From Paracoccus stylophorae (GTDB taxonomy: Bacteria; Pseudomonadota; Alphaproteobacteria; Rhodobacterales; Rhodobacteraceae), in NCBI RefSeq assembly GCF_028553765.1, contig NZ_CP067134.1, forward strand, positions 1,841,001 to 1,905,000: DNA of 64,000 nucleotides. The letters run 5' to 3'. Both the position numbers and the translations under genes were made by a program. The notes beneath the pieces are model-generated. The model was given only the letters and a program-made list of their open reading frames with translations. It did not search any database and was not told the DNA's origin. Shown here piece by piece: positions 30,063 through 37,651 of this stretch; positions within the stretch are counted from its first letter, which is position 1, and each line of letters starts with the position of its first letter.

Positions 30063-30800
30063 ATGATCCGCATCGGCATCGGCGGCTGGAATTTCGCGCC
30101 GTGGCGCGGCGTCTTCTATCCCGACGACCTGCCCCAGCGCCGCGAACTGGAATATGCCAGCCGGGCGCTGACCTCGATCGAGATCAACGCCACCTATTAC
30201 GGCAGCCAGAAGCCCGCCAGCTTCCGCAAATGGCACGACCAGACGCCGGACGATTTCATCTTCGCGCTGAAAGGCCCGCGCTATGCCACCAATCGCCGCG
30301 TCCTGGCCGAGGCGGGCGACAGCGTGCAGCGTTTCCTGACCTCGGGGATCACCGAACTCGGCACCAGGCTGGGACCGCTGAACTGGCAACTGCCCGAGAC
30401 CAAAAGATTCGATGCCGAGGATTTCGGCGCGTTCCTGTCGCTGCTGCCCGACAGCCATGACGGGATTCCCCTGCGCCACGCCATCGAGGCCCGCCATGAC
30501 AGCTTTGCCGACGACAAGGCCGCCGCGCTGTGCCGCGACCGCAACATCGCGCTGGTCCGCGCCGGCGACAGCAAGTTTCCCGACATCGACGCGAGAACCG
30601 CCGATTTCGCCTATCTGCGGCTGATGGGCACGACCGACATTCCCTCCGGCTATTCCGACGCCGATCTGGACCGATGGGCGGCCACGGCGCGCGCGATCGC
30701 GCAGGATCGCGACCTGTATCTCTATGTCATCTCGGGCGAGAAACGCCGCAACCCCGCCGCCGCAATGGCGCTGATCGACCGGCTGAAAGACGCGGGCTAA
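30063..30800 (+). CDS. DUF72 family TIM-barrel protein
   Basis: A 245-residue DUF72 protein with a TIM-barrel-like fold and no established function. The opening IRIGIGGWNFAPWRGVFYPDDL, the segment SIEINATYYGSQKPASFRKWH, FALKGPRYATNRR and the late TADFAYLRLMG are the family's conserved blocks. I start at the ATG at 30063, directly after GGGGGGG and CGCAC; an in-frame ATG eight codons upstream is less well placed. It lies close behind the photolyase gene on the same strand and may share its transcript. DUF72 genes sit near DNA-repair genes in some genomes, but that is weak support for a role. Confidence 0.85.
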   Translation: MIRIGIGGWNFAPWRGVFYPDDLPQRRELEYASRALTSIEINATYYGSQKPASFRKWHDQTPDDFIFALKGPRYATNRRVLAEAGDSVQRFLTSGITELGTRLGPLNWQLPETKRFDAEDFGAFLSLLPDSHDGIPLRHAIEARHDSFADDKAAALCRDRNIALVRAGDSKFPDIDARTADFAYLRLMGTTDIPSGYSDADLDRWAATARAIAQDRDLYLYVISGEKRRNPAAAMALIDRLKDAG

Positions 30801-30848
30801 GCCGCGCCTGCGTGCACACCTGCGACCGGCCCCGCCGCGCCCGGATTT

Positions 30849-30871
30849 CTTCTTTGCCCAAATACCCCCGG
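30849..30871 (-). repeat. Copy of a dispersed intergenic motif
   Basis: CTTCTTTGCCCAAATACCCC and three more bases. It shares the core CTTT-N-CCCAAATACC with the two copies at 58165 and 58332. It lies in the 168-base gap between the DUF72 gene and lepA and has no coding potential. Strand is given relative to the copy at 58165. Confidence 0.6.
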
Positions 30872-30968
30872 CGCCACGCTCGCCCCGCCGCCCAACGTCG
30901 CCTGCCCCGCGCCCCCGCCCGCGCGATACCCTCTTTTCGCGCGCATCGCGCCCCTGTATAGCCGCGCC

Positions 30969-32768
30969 ATGACCAAGCTGTCCCTGATCCGCAATTTCTC
31001 GATCGTGGCCCATATCGACCACGGCAAATCCACGCTGGCCGACCGGCTGATCCAGCTGACCGGCACCGTCGCCGAACGCGACATGAAGGCGCAGATGCTG
31101 GACGCCATGGATATCGAGCGTGAGCGCGGCATCACCATCAAGGCCAACACCGTCCGCATCTCCTATCCGGCGCAGGACGGGCAGACCTATGTGCTGAACC
31201 TGATCGACACGCCGGGCCATGTCGATTTCGCCTATGAGGTCAGCCGGTCGATGCGCGCGGTCGAAGGATCGCTGCTGGTCGTGGACGCCACGCAAGGGGT
31301 CGAGGCGCAGACGCTGGCCAATGTCTATCAGGCCATCGACGCGGATCACGAGATCGTGCCGGTCCTGAACAAGATCGACCTGCCCGCCGCCGAACCCGAC
31401 CGCGTCAAGGAACAGATCGAGGACGTGATCGGCATCGACGCCAGCCAGGCCATCCCGATCAGCGCCAAGACCGGCCTCGGCATCCCCGACGTGCTGGAAG
31501 CCATCGTCACCCGCCTGCCCGCCCCCAAGGGCGACGCCGATGCGCCGCTCAAGGCGATGCTGGTCGACAGCTGGTATGACCCCTATCTGGGCGTGGTCGT
31601 CATGATCCGGGTCATGGACGGCGTGATCCGGCGCGGCGATCAGGTCAAGATGATGCAGACCGACGCCAGCTACCGCCTCGACAAGCTGGCCGTGCTGACC
31701 CCGCAGATGGTGGACATCGCCGAGTTGGGCCCGGGCGAGATCGGCGTCTTCACCGCCTCGATCAAGCAGGTCCGCGACACCCGCGTGGGCGACACCATCA
31801 CCCACGAAAGAAAACCCGCCGACCGCGCGCTTCCGGGCTTCAAGCCCGCGCAGCCGGTGGTCTTCTGCGGCCTCTTCCCGGTCGACGCCAACGATTTCGA
31901 GGCGCTGCGCGACGCGATCGAGAAACTGGCCCTGAACGACGCCTCCTTCAGCTACGAGATGGAGACCTCGGCCGCCCTCGGCTTCGGTTTCCGCTGCGGC
32001 TTTCTGGGGCTCTTGCATCTCGAGGTCATCCGCGACCGGCTGGAACGCGAATACGATCTGGACCTGATCACCACCGCGCCAAGCGTCGTCTTCCGCCTGC
32101 ACATGCGCGACGGCGAGGTGCGCGAGTTGCACAACCCCGCCGACATGCCCGACCTGACCCTTGTCGATCACATCGAGGAGCCGCGCATCAAGGCCACGAT
32201 CATGGTCCCCGACGAATATCTGGGCGACGTGCTGAAACTGTGCCAGGATCGCCGCGGCATCCAGCTGGACCTGACCTATGCCGGCAGCCGCGCGATGGTC
32301 GTCTATGACCTGCCGCTGGCCGAGGTGGTCTTCGATTTCTACGACCGGCTGAAATCCGTGACCAAGGGCTATGCCAGCTTCGATTACCAGATCAGCGAAT
32401 ACCGAGAGGATTTTCTGGTCAAGATGTCGATCCTGGTCAATGACGAACCCGTGGACGCGCTGTCGATCATGGTCCACCGCGACCGCGCCGAATCCCGCGG
32501 CCGCGTCATGGTCGAAAAGCTCAAGGAACTGATCCCGCGCCACATGTTCAAGATCCCGATCCAGGCCGCCATCGGCAGCCGCGTGATCGCGCGCGAGACC
32601 CTGTCGGCGATGCGCAAGGACGTGACCGCCAAATGCTACGGCGGCGACGCGACGCGCAAAAAGAAGCTGCTGGAAAAGCAGAAAGCCGGCAAGAAGAAGA
32701 TGCGCCAGTTCGGCAAGGTGGAAATCCCCCAGACGGCGTTCATTCAGGCGTTGAAGATGGATGGGTGA
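30969..32768 (+). CDS. lepA: Elongation factor 4 (LepA), ribosome-associated GTPase
   Basis: Translational GTPase of 599 residues acting on stalled or assembling ribosomes, often membrane-associated. G1 is AHIDHGKST at residues 15-23. G2 lies in [15 protein letters not shown]3 is DTPGHVDF, and G4 is NKIDLP. Domains II and III follow, and the LepA-specific C-terminal domain ends in the basic stretch [20 protein letters not shown] and then [16 protein letters not shown]. The length is standard. Its stop is three bases from the end of the broken ATPase gene on the other strand, which marks the edge of the foreign patch. Confidence 0.97.
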   Translation: MTKLSLIRNFSIVAHIDHGKSTLADRLIQLTGTVAERDMKAQMLDAMDIERERGITIKANTVRISYPAQDGQTYVLNLIDTPGHVDFAYEVSRSMRAVEGSLLVVDATQGVEAQTLANVYQAIDADHEIVPVLNKIDLPAAEPDRVKEQIEDVIGIDASQAIPISAKTGLGIPDVLEAIVTRLPAPKGDADAPLKAMLVDSWYDPYLGVVVMIRVMDGVIRRGDQVKMMQTDASYRLDKLAVLTPQMVDIAELGPGEIGVFTASIKQVRDTRVGDTITHERKPADRALPGFKPAQPVVFCGLFPVDANDFEALRDAIEKLALNDASFSYEMETSAALGFGFRCGFLGLLHLEVIRDRLEREYDLDLITTAPSVVFRLHMRDGEVRELHNPADMPDLTLVDHIEEPRIKATIMVPDEYLGDVLKLCQDRRGIQLDLTYAGSRAMVVYDLPLAEVVFDFYDRLKSVTKGYASFDYQISEYREDFLVKMSILVNDEPVDALSIMVHRDRAESRGRVMVEKLKELIPRHMFKIPIQAAIGSRVIARETLSAMRKDVTAKCYGGDATRKKKLLEKQKAGKKKMRQFGKVEIPQTAFIQALKMDG

Positions 32769-33080
32769 GCGTCAATCCGTTCTAGATATCTCTGCGAGAA
32801 TTTCATGAACAGATTTTGGCTGCAGCGCCCAACGATATGCTGGGTGAACCTCCCATTTGTATCCGAAGTCAACGAACTGGCTCTGCAGGAGCCGATTTTA
32901 ATCGAACTGCGTCCAACGAATTTTTCCATCTGGCCCTTCATCGCGCGCGATTATAAAATCTATCTTGTAAAGAAACTCAGCGAGAGCTTTAGGTGTAACA
33001 GACTTCCTAGAAGTAAAGTGAAAGTTATGATTCTGACAAACATTAGAAAGCTTTTTAATAAGCTCGTCGTTAGTGTAAAG

Positions 33081-33099
33081 GGCTCTGTTGCACAAATCG
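33081..33099 (+). repeat. Left terminal inverted repeat of the IS
   Basis: GGCTCTGTTGCACAAATCG, 19 bases, a perfect match to the complement of the right end; the twentieth base differs. Confidence 0.93.
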
Positions 33100-33143
33100 C
33101 GTGAGGGATTCATCTCGTGAATCCAGCGTGGTAGCTTGACTGC

Positions 33144-34076
33144 ATGAGCAGACCGACACCCCCGATCTACAAGACCAGGAACTGGCCCGCCTATAACCAA
33201 GCGCTCAAGCGCCGCGGCTCTCTGACGATCTGGTTCGACCCCGCCATGACGTGGAAGGCCGCGCCGACTGGCAAGCGCGGGCGACAAGCGGACTACAGCG
33301 ACGCAGCCATCCAGACCTGCCTCACGATGAAAGTGCTGTTCGGGATGGCGCTCAGGCAGACGACGGGCTTCGTCGAGAGCCTGCTGCGGTTGATCGGCCT
33401 GGACTGGGCGGTGCCCGACTTCAGCACGCTGTCGCGGCGCCAGAAGACCCTGAAGGTCAACATCCCCTACCGCGGATCGGCCGGTCCGCTGCACCTGCTG
33501 GTCGACAGCACCGGGATCAAGGTCGAGGGTGAAGGCGAGTGGAACGCCCGCAAACATGGCGGCACGAAGCGCAGGGTCTGGCGCAAGATCCACATCGGGA
33601 TCGACGAGAAATCACTGGAAATCCGGGCGGCCGAGTTCACCACCAGCGACGTCGGTGACGCGCCCATGCTGCCCGAACTTCTGGACCAGATACCACCCGA
33701 CCAGGAGATCGCCAGCGTCACGGCAGATGGTGCTTTCGACACCCGCAAGTGCCACGACGCCATCGCCGCGCGCGGTGCCGCGGCGATCATCCCGCCTCGC
33801 AAGAACGCCAAGCCCTGGAAGCCCGACACAGCCGGGGCTGTCGCCCGCAACGAGATCCTGCGCACATCGAAGCGCGTCGGGCGGACAATCTGGCGACGAT
33901 GGAGCGGCTATCACCGCCGAAGCCGCGCAGAAACCAAGATGCACTGCGTCAAGCTGCTGGGTCAGCGCCTATCCGCACGCGAGTTCGACCGTCAGGTCGC
34001 GGAGTTCCAGGTGCGCGTCGCCGTGCTCAACGGCTTCACCGCGCTCGGCACGCCCATCACAGAGGTCGCAGGATAA
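33144..34076 (+). CDS. IS5-family transposase
   Basis: A 310-residue DDE transposase. The N-terminal region (YKTRNWPAYNQALKRRGSLT) and the following helical DNA-binding part (LKVLFGMALRQTTGFVESLL-like) are typical of the IS5/IS903 group. The catalytic residues are the first D in LLVDSTGIKVEGEGEW, the second D in TADGAFDTRKCHDAI, and E in RRSRAETKMHCVKLLG. It appears intact and full length for the element. GC-rich codon use resembles the host chromosome, unlike the AT-rich gene it interrupts, so the element probably comes from a related host. Other copies are not visible in the window. Confidence 0.94.
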   Translation: MSRPTPPIYKTRNWPAYNQALKRRGSLTIWFDPAMTWKAAPTGKRGRQADYSDAAIQTCLTMKVLFGMALRQTTGFVESLLRLIGLDWAVPDFSTLSRRQKTLKVNIPYRGSAGPLHLLVDSTGIKVEGEGEWNARKHGGTKRRVWRKIHIGIDEKSLEIRAAEFTTSDVGDAPMLPELLDQIPPDQEIASVTADGAFDTRKCHDAIAARGAAAIIPPRKNAKPWKPDTAGAVARNEILRTSKRVGRTIWRRWSGYHRRSRAETKMHCVKLLGQRLSAREFDRQVAEFQVRVAVLNGFTALGTPITEVAG

Positions 34077-34111
34077 ATCTGTCCGGGGAAAGGGGAAGTC
34101 CGATCAGCAGC

Positions 34112-34130
34112 CGATTTGTGCAACAGAGCC
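34112..34130 (-). repeat. Right terminal inverted repeat of the IS
   Basis: CGATTTGTGCAACAGAGCC, the exact complement of the left 19-base end. Confidence 0.93.
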
Positions 34131-34544
34131 TATCATCGTCGTCATGAGCGTCTTAGCTGACGAGGAGAACGCGTCGTTAATTTTTGGGGATTCTCCCGCT
34201 TCAAGAACCTCATATGACTTTCCAGCAATCAATTTTAAAATTAATTTTCTGTACCCATCAATCTTTTCGATAAAACTAACGCTGCTTGGGTCTTTAATGA
34301 CTAAATCGTTCGGCTTGATTTCAATCGATAAAATACCCTCATCTTTATCTTCTAGGTGAGACATTCGCAGCAGCGCGCTCTTTCCAATACCTTTATGGCC
34401 AACTAGAATTCTAAGAGGAAGATCGGCGCGGATATTGTCGTAAGTCTCGTTCTTAAAGAAGTACGCTTTCAGTCGTCGGGGGTCATCGTCTTCAGCAGTG
34501 TCCGTACCGAAAAGCTGGCGGATCTGTGCATCGTCGAAGTTCAT

Positions 34545-34929
34545 GGGGCGCCTCGTTTTTCTTTGATTGGTGACATTCCGTCGAAGGTTGTCAAGACTTT
34601 GACGAATAGATAGGAAAGGCGCGCTATGTGCTCGCACGCGTTGCTCCCGAACACTAGGAACCGGGTTTGCTTGTGCGAATGCACCCTACTCCTTCCCAGC
34701 GACCCGCTCGACCAAGCATGCCTGACTGGGTCGTGCCAGCGCTACCGGATGTGTACCGTTCGTTCGGTTTAATGCCGAAGGCTGTCGACTTCGGCACCGG
34801 TACTTCGCGTGTTTGACTCTGAAGACGGTCCACCGGACCGTTCTAGGGCCGCGGCTCGCACCGGAACCGCCGCCGGCGCTTCGCGCGGTCAGCGTCGACC
34901 GGGCGGCACCTGCGCGCGCCGAACCCTGC
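34545..34929. other. Intergenic region without a supported gene
   Basis: 385 bases between the broken ATPase gene and the next small gene. Base composition shifts from AT-rich to GC-rich across it. It holds a hairpin TGCCGAAG-N8-CTTCGGCA at 34773-34796 and a short palindrome ACGGTCC-ACC-GGACCGT at 34825-34841 without a T tract. Short open frames here have no recognisable start sites or protein-like character. Confidence 0.6.
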
Positions 34930-35118
34930 TCAGCGCCAACTCTTGCCCTTGGACGCAGCCGGCATCCACATCGCCAGCCACGCCTCGATCCACGCGCGCT
35001 GCCATTCCTGCATCATCTGCGTCTGCGCCTTGCTGATCTCGGCCATCATCTGGCCTCGGGCCGCGCCGGTGATGCTGTTGGCGGCCGACAGCCACGCGCT
35101 CATCCAGAGGTTCTTCAT
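34930..35118 (-). CDS. Small conserved-looking hypothetical protein (62 aa)
   Basis: A 62-residue protein with a strong ribosome site (AAGGAGG, seven bases before the ATG at 35118). It is rich in Trp, Met and Ala (MKNLWMSAWLSAANSITGAA, then MMQEWQRAWIEAWLAMWMP) and would form one or two amphipathic helices, with a basic end KGKSWR. There is no clear signal peptide or full transmembrane span. The pattern recalls small phasin-like or membrane-surface helices, but I do not recognise a family. The GC-rich codon use and ribosome site support it as a real chromosomal gene. Confidence 0.65.
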   Translation of the reverse strand: MKNLWMSAWLSAANSITGAARGQMMAEISKAQTQMMQEWQRAWIEAWLAMWMPAASKGKSWR

Positions 35119-35195
35119 TGCCGCCTCCTTGCGTCGTGAACCTCGTCACGGATCAATGCGGCCGCGCGCCATCGGTTCCGCATCGCCTGCCGTTC

Positions 35196-35582
35196 TCAAT
35201 CCGGCCAGAACGGCACGATCAGCCGGCAATAACTGCCCACCGCCATGCCGACCGAGATCGAGCCGTCGCGCGGGCCGGCGCCGAAATGCGACAGGCCGGC
35301 ACCGTCGGCCTTGCGCGTCTCGTCCAGCGTGAAGACGATGCCCTGCCCCGCCCCGCGCGGCTTGGGCGAGGCGCGCCACAGGCGGGTGTCGCCTGCCAGC
35401 CCCAGAACGCGGCGCGCGTAATCGCCCGCCGCGCACCAGTAATCGGTATCCAGCCTTCCGGCGCGGTAATCGACCACGATATCGGCAGGCCCCGACCCGT
35501 GCGCCGTCATCCCGTTCCGCGCCAGAAACGCCGACGCCTGCGCCGGGAGCAGCATCAGAACCACCAGGATCATCGCGCGCAT
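35196..35582 (-). CDS. Secreted hypothetical protein (128 aa)
   Basis: A 128-residue protein starting at the ATG at 35582 behind AAGGAGG. The N-terminus MRAMILVVLMLLPAQASA is a clean signal peptide, so the mature protein of about 110 residues is periplasmic or outside. It contains two or three cysteines (YWCAAGDYARR, GSYCRLIVPF) that may form a disulfide, and short strands around MTAHGSGPADIVVDYRAGRL. I do not recognise a named family; similar small exported proteins occur in Rhodobacterales. A longer upstream in-frame extension has no support. An FNR box lies 240 bases upstream but faces the gene on the other strand. Confidence 0.75.
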   Translation of the reverse strand: MRAMILVVLMLLPAQASAFLARNGMTAHGSGPADIVVDYRAGRLDTDYWCAAGDYARRVLGLAGDTRLWRASPKPRGAGQGIVFTLDETRKADGAGLSHFGAGPRDGSISVGMAVGSYCRLIVPFWPD

Positions 35583-35824
35583 CGGAACCTCCTTCGTTCG
35601 GACTGATGTGGGGACAGGCCGGCCACGCTCAAGCCCGGCGCGTCGAAAAACGTAAACGCTGCCGCGCAACGGCCGCAAGCGGTGTACGCGCTGTGCACAG
35701 GCTGTGCAGCCAAGGTGCATGTCCGGTGCAGCGAAGAACCCGGCAAATGCTGGCGTTTGCCGATGCGGCGTGTCCCTGCGTTGCGCCCTGCCGCGATGCA
35801 ACGGCCGCCGTCGTTGCGGGCATC

Positions 35825-35838
35825 TTGACCTGGATCAA
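35825..35838 (+). promoter_or_regulatory. FNR/FnrL-type box
   Basis: TTGACCTGGATCAA matches the FNR dyad TTGAY-N4-RTCAA. It lies 61 bases before the ATG of the 62-residue membrane protein, a distance that allows a site near -41.5 and activation at low oxygen. Elsewhere this 316-base gap (35583-35898) shows no gene. Confidence 0.7.
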
Positions 35839-35898
35839 TGCGGGCCGCGCGCGGTTGCCGCAGATCAGGCCGCAACGCATTTTGCCCGGAGCCATGCC

Positions 35899-36087
35899 AT
35901 GCAGCGATTGTTCTTGCTTCTTCTGTCGATATCCGTGGGCACGATGGCCGGAATCGGCGTGATCGTCGTTCTGGTTCTGGGATATGTCAGCCTGATCCCG
36001 ATCCTCGTGGCCGCGGGTATCGGCGCGGCTCTGGGCATCCCCGCCGCGTGGGTGATCGCCCGCAGGATCACCGCCCACGAAGACTGA
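35899..36087 (+). CDS. Small two-helix membrane protein (62 aa), FNR-box led
   Basis: A 62-residue protein with two hydrophobic helices: LFLLLLSISVGTMAGIGVIV, continuing to VLVLGY, and then LIPILVAAGIGAALGIPAAW, followed by the positive end VIARRITAHED. Such small proteins occur across Rhodobacterales and are sometimes mislabelled CTP synthetase; no function is established. GGAG lies upstream of the ATG at 35899. The FNR-type box 61 bases upstream suggests expression when oxygen is low, which would place it in the respiratory or membrane response. That is inference from the site. Confidence 0.75.
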   Translation: MQRLFLLLLSISVGTMAGIGVIVVLVLGYVSLIPILVAAGIGAALGIPAAWVIARRITAHED

Positions 36088-36129
36088 CCGAAGCGACTTT
36101 CGCGCGCATTTTCAGCCGCTTGCGCAACG

Positions 36130-36155
36130 AAAAAGGCGACCCCGAAGGATCGCCT
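36130..36155 (-). terminator. Rho-independent terminator (minus strand)
   Basis: Read on the minus strand: AGGCGA, ten bases, TCGCCT, then a T run of five. It lies 24 bases beyond the stop of the entericidin-like gene and fits as its terminator. Confidence 0.75.
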
Positions 36156-36178
36156 GAATGGTGCGTGCGGAGGCCGGA

Positions 36179-36325
36179 TCACATGCCGGCCTGCGCCTCC
36201 ATGCTTTCGGTCTGCACGACCTCGCCGGCCGTTTGCAGATCGCGGCCGGCGCCCTCGACCGTTTCGCAGGCCGCCAGCGCCATCATCGCCAGAACGGCGC
36301 CTGCGGCAAGAAATTTGCGGGTCAT
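36179..36325 (-). CDS. Entericidin-like small lipoprotein (48 aa)
   Basis: A 48-residue lipoprotein of the entericidin A/B type. The signal MTRKFLAAGAVLAMMALAAC has the lipid-modified cysteine at residue 20, followed by ETVEGAGRDLQTAGEVVQ, the family's conserved block. GAGGAGA lies before the ATG at 36325. In enteric bacteria EcnA and EcnB form an antidote and toxin pair; here only one gene is present, so a toxin-antitoxin role is not supported. Single copies of this family are common in alphaproteobacteria as small abundant lipoproteins. It has its own terminator. Confidence 0.88.
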   Translation of the reverse strand: MTRKFLAAGAVLAMMALAACETVEGAGRDLQTAGEVVQTESMEAQAGM

Positions 36326-36405
36326 CTCTGTCTCCTCACAATGGATTTCAGCACGAAAACGCCCGCAACCCGCGCTGGTTCCCGCCACGGCTTCCCCCGC
36401 CCGGA

Positions 36406-37593
36406 TCATTCCCGATCGGCAGGCAGCGTGTCGCCCAGATAGCGCATCATGTTACCCCCCATCACCTTCGCGATCTGCCGATCCTCCATCCCCGCATCCA
36501 TCAACGCCTGCGTCAGCGCCACCAGATGCGCCGCATCGAAGGGCGCATCGACCGAACCGTCGTAGTCGGAGCCCAGCGACACGTGATCCTCGCCCACCAG
36601 CGCGACCGCCGCCATGATCGAGGCGGCGATGTCGGCAGGCGTCGCCCCGCAGACCACGTCCGACCAGAACCCGATGCCGATGACGCCGCCCTTGGCCGCA
36701 ATGGCCTGCATCAACTCGTCGTCCAGATTGCGCGGGCTGGGACAGTGGCCGTGGATGCCGGTGTGGGACAGGATCGGGCGGGTGCCGCGGATCGCCAGCA
36801 CGTCGCGGACCATCTGCGGGCTGGCATGGGCCAGATCGATCACCATGCCCTTTTCCATCATTGCGGCCACGACCCGACGCCCGAATTCCGTCAGGCCCGA
36901 TCCCGGCCCGCCCTGCCCGTGCAGGCTGCCGCCCAGTTCGTTGTCGAAGAAATGCGTCAGCCCCATCAGCCGGAAACCCGCGTCGAACAGCTTGTCCAGA
37001 TTGGCCAGATCCCCCTCCAGCGGGTGCGCCCCCTCGCTGCCCAGAACAGCGCCAAGGATGTCCTGCCCGGCGGTACGATCCGCCAGCAGCGTCGCCAGAT
37101 CGTCGCGCGTGCGGATCAGCCGCAGCCGGTCGGGCGCGCGCGCGGACATGTCGCGCAACGCCTGCGCCTGCACCAGCGCACGTTCCTTCAACGAGAACCA
37201 GCTGCGGATCGGCCGCAACTGGCCGATGAACAGCGGCGTGATGTTGTCGGCCGCCTCGGCGCTGTTCTCGTCATAGTTCTGGCCGCGCGGGCTTTTCGTG
37301 ACCGTGGTGAAGACCTGAAGGGCGACATTCCCCTCCAGCAGGCGGGGAATGTCGGTGTGACCGCGATTGCCGCGTGCCAGCAGATCGCGATCCCACAGCA
37401 GCGGATCGGCGTGCCAGTCGCCGATCACCAGCGTGTCGTGCCGCGCACGCGCCTCGGCGCTGACCGGCCAGCCGTCTTCCGGCATGCGCAGCGGGTTCAG
37501 GCTGCGTTCGACAAAGCCCGGCGCGAGGATGAAGAACGCCGCAATCGCCACGACGACCAGCACCGCGACTGCCAGCAGAACCCGTCTGAACAT
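36406..37593 (-). CDS. Membrane-anchored M19 dipeptidase (renal dipeptidase family)
   Basis: A 395-residue zinc dipeptidase with an N-terminal membrane anchor (VLLAVAVLVVVAIAAFFIL), so it is probably periplasmic. Metal ligands are visible: HxD in DWHADPLL, E in GSEGAHPLEGD, H in SHTGIHG and D in GSDYDGS. The motifs THFFDNELGGS and HASPQMVRDV also match M19. I start at the ATG at 37593, with GGGGGA six bases upstream; a GTG one codon earlier is possible. It is followed on the same strand by the entericidin-like gene and lies near the oligoendopeptidase F gene, so peptide breakdown may be a local theme. A second M19 gene lies at 47893. Confidence 0.9.
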   Translation of the reverse strand: MFRRVLLAVAVLVVVAIAAFFILAPGFVERSLNPLRMPEDGWPVSAEARARHDTLVIGDWHADPLLWDRDLLARGNRGHTDIPRLLEGNVALQVFTTVTKSPRGQNYDENSAEAADNITPLFIGQLRPIRSWFSLKERALVQAQALRDMSARAPDRLRLIRTRDDLATLLADRTAGQDILGAVLGSEGAHPLEGDLANLDKLFDAGFRLMGLTHFFDNELGGSLHGQGGPGSGLTEFGRRVVAAMMEKGMVIDLAHASPQMVRDVLAIRGTRPILSHTGIHGHCPSPRNLDDELMQAIAAKGGVIGIGFWSDVVCGATPADIAASIMAAVALVGEDHVSLGSDYDGSVDAPFDAAHLVALTQALMDAGMEDRQIAKVMGGNMMRYLGDTLPADRE

Positions 37594-37651
37594 CACATTC
37601 CCCCGTTTCCGCCGGCGCAGCGCCGATTGCCGCCCTGGGACCGAGCCGCCC

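Larger units (their letters stand above)
33081..34130 (+). mobile_element. IS5-family insertion sequence (IS903-like ends), 1,050 bp
   Basis: Bounded by perfect 19-base inverted repeats, GGCTCTGTTGCACAAATCG at 33081-33099 and its complement at 34112-34130. It encodes one transposase on the plus strand. The terminal GGCTcTGTTG resembles IS903-type ends, which normally make 9-base target duplications. The flanks here, AGTGTAAAG on the left and TATCATCGT on the right, do not match at any short length. It lies within a P-loop ATPase gene in the opposite orientation. Confidence 0.93.
32772..34544 (-). pseudogene. P-loop ATPase gene, broken by an IS element and an ochre codon
   Basis: Read on the minus strand from the ATG at 34544 (MNFDDAQIRQLFGTDTAEDD, GAGGCGCC upstream). 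The first 138 codons contain a Walker A, VGHKGIGKSALL, as in the Sll1717/FunZ-like P-loop ATPases. The frame then meets the IS at 34130. After the IS it resumes exactly in frame at 33080 with LYTNDELIKKLSNVCQ and ends at an in-frame TAA (32900-32898). Beyond that TAA the same frame stays open for 41 codons of protein-like sequence (SQFVDFGYKWEVHPAYRWAL) to a TGA at 32774-32772. So there are two lesions. The remaining coding length, about 240 codons, is short for a family I recall as 400-500 residues, so the middle may be lost. The DNA is AT-rich with un-Paracoccus-like codons, a sign of transfer. Confidence 0.85.

Noticed and set aside
32805..33104. A 99-codon plus-strand open frame next to lepA
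   Set aside because: It is the reverse of the ATPase gene tail and crosses the left end of the IS. The minus-strand reading gives continuous protein-like sequence instead.
34825..34841. Palindrome ACGGTCC-ACC-GGACCGT as a terminator
   Set aside because: There is no T tract on either side, so Rho-independent termination is not supported. It may be a chance palindrome or a protein-binding site.
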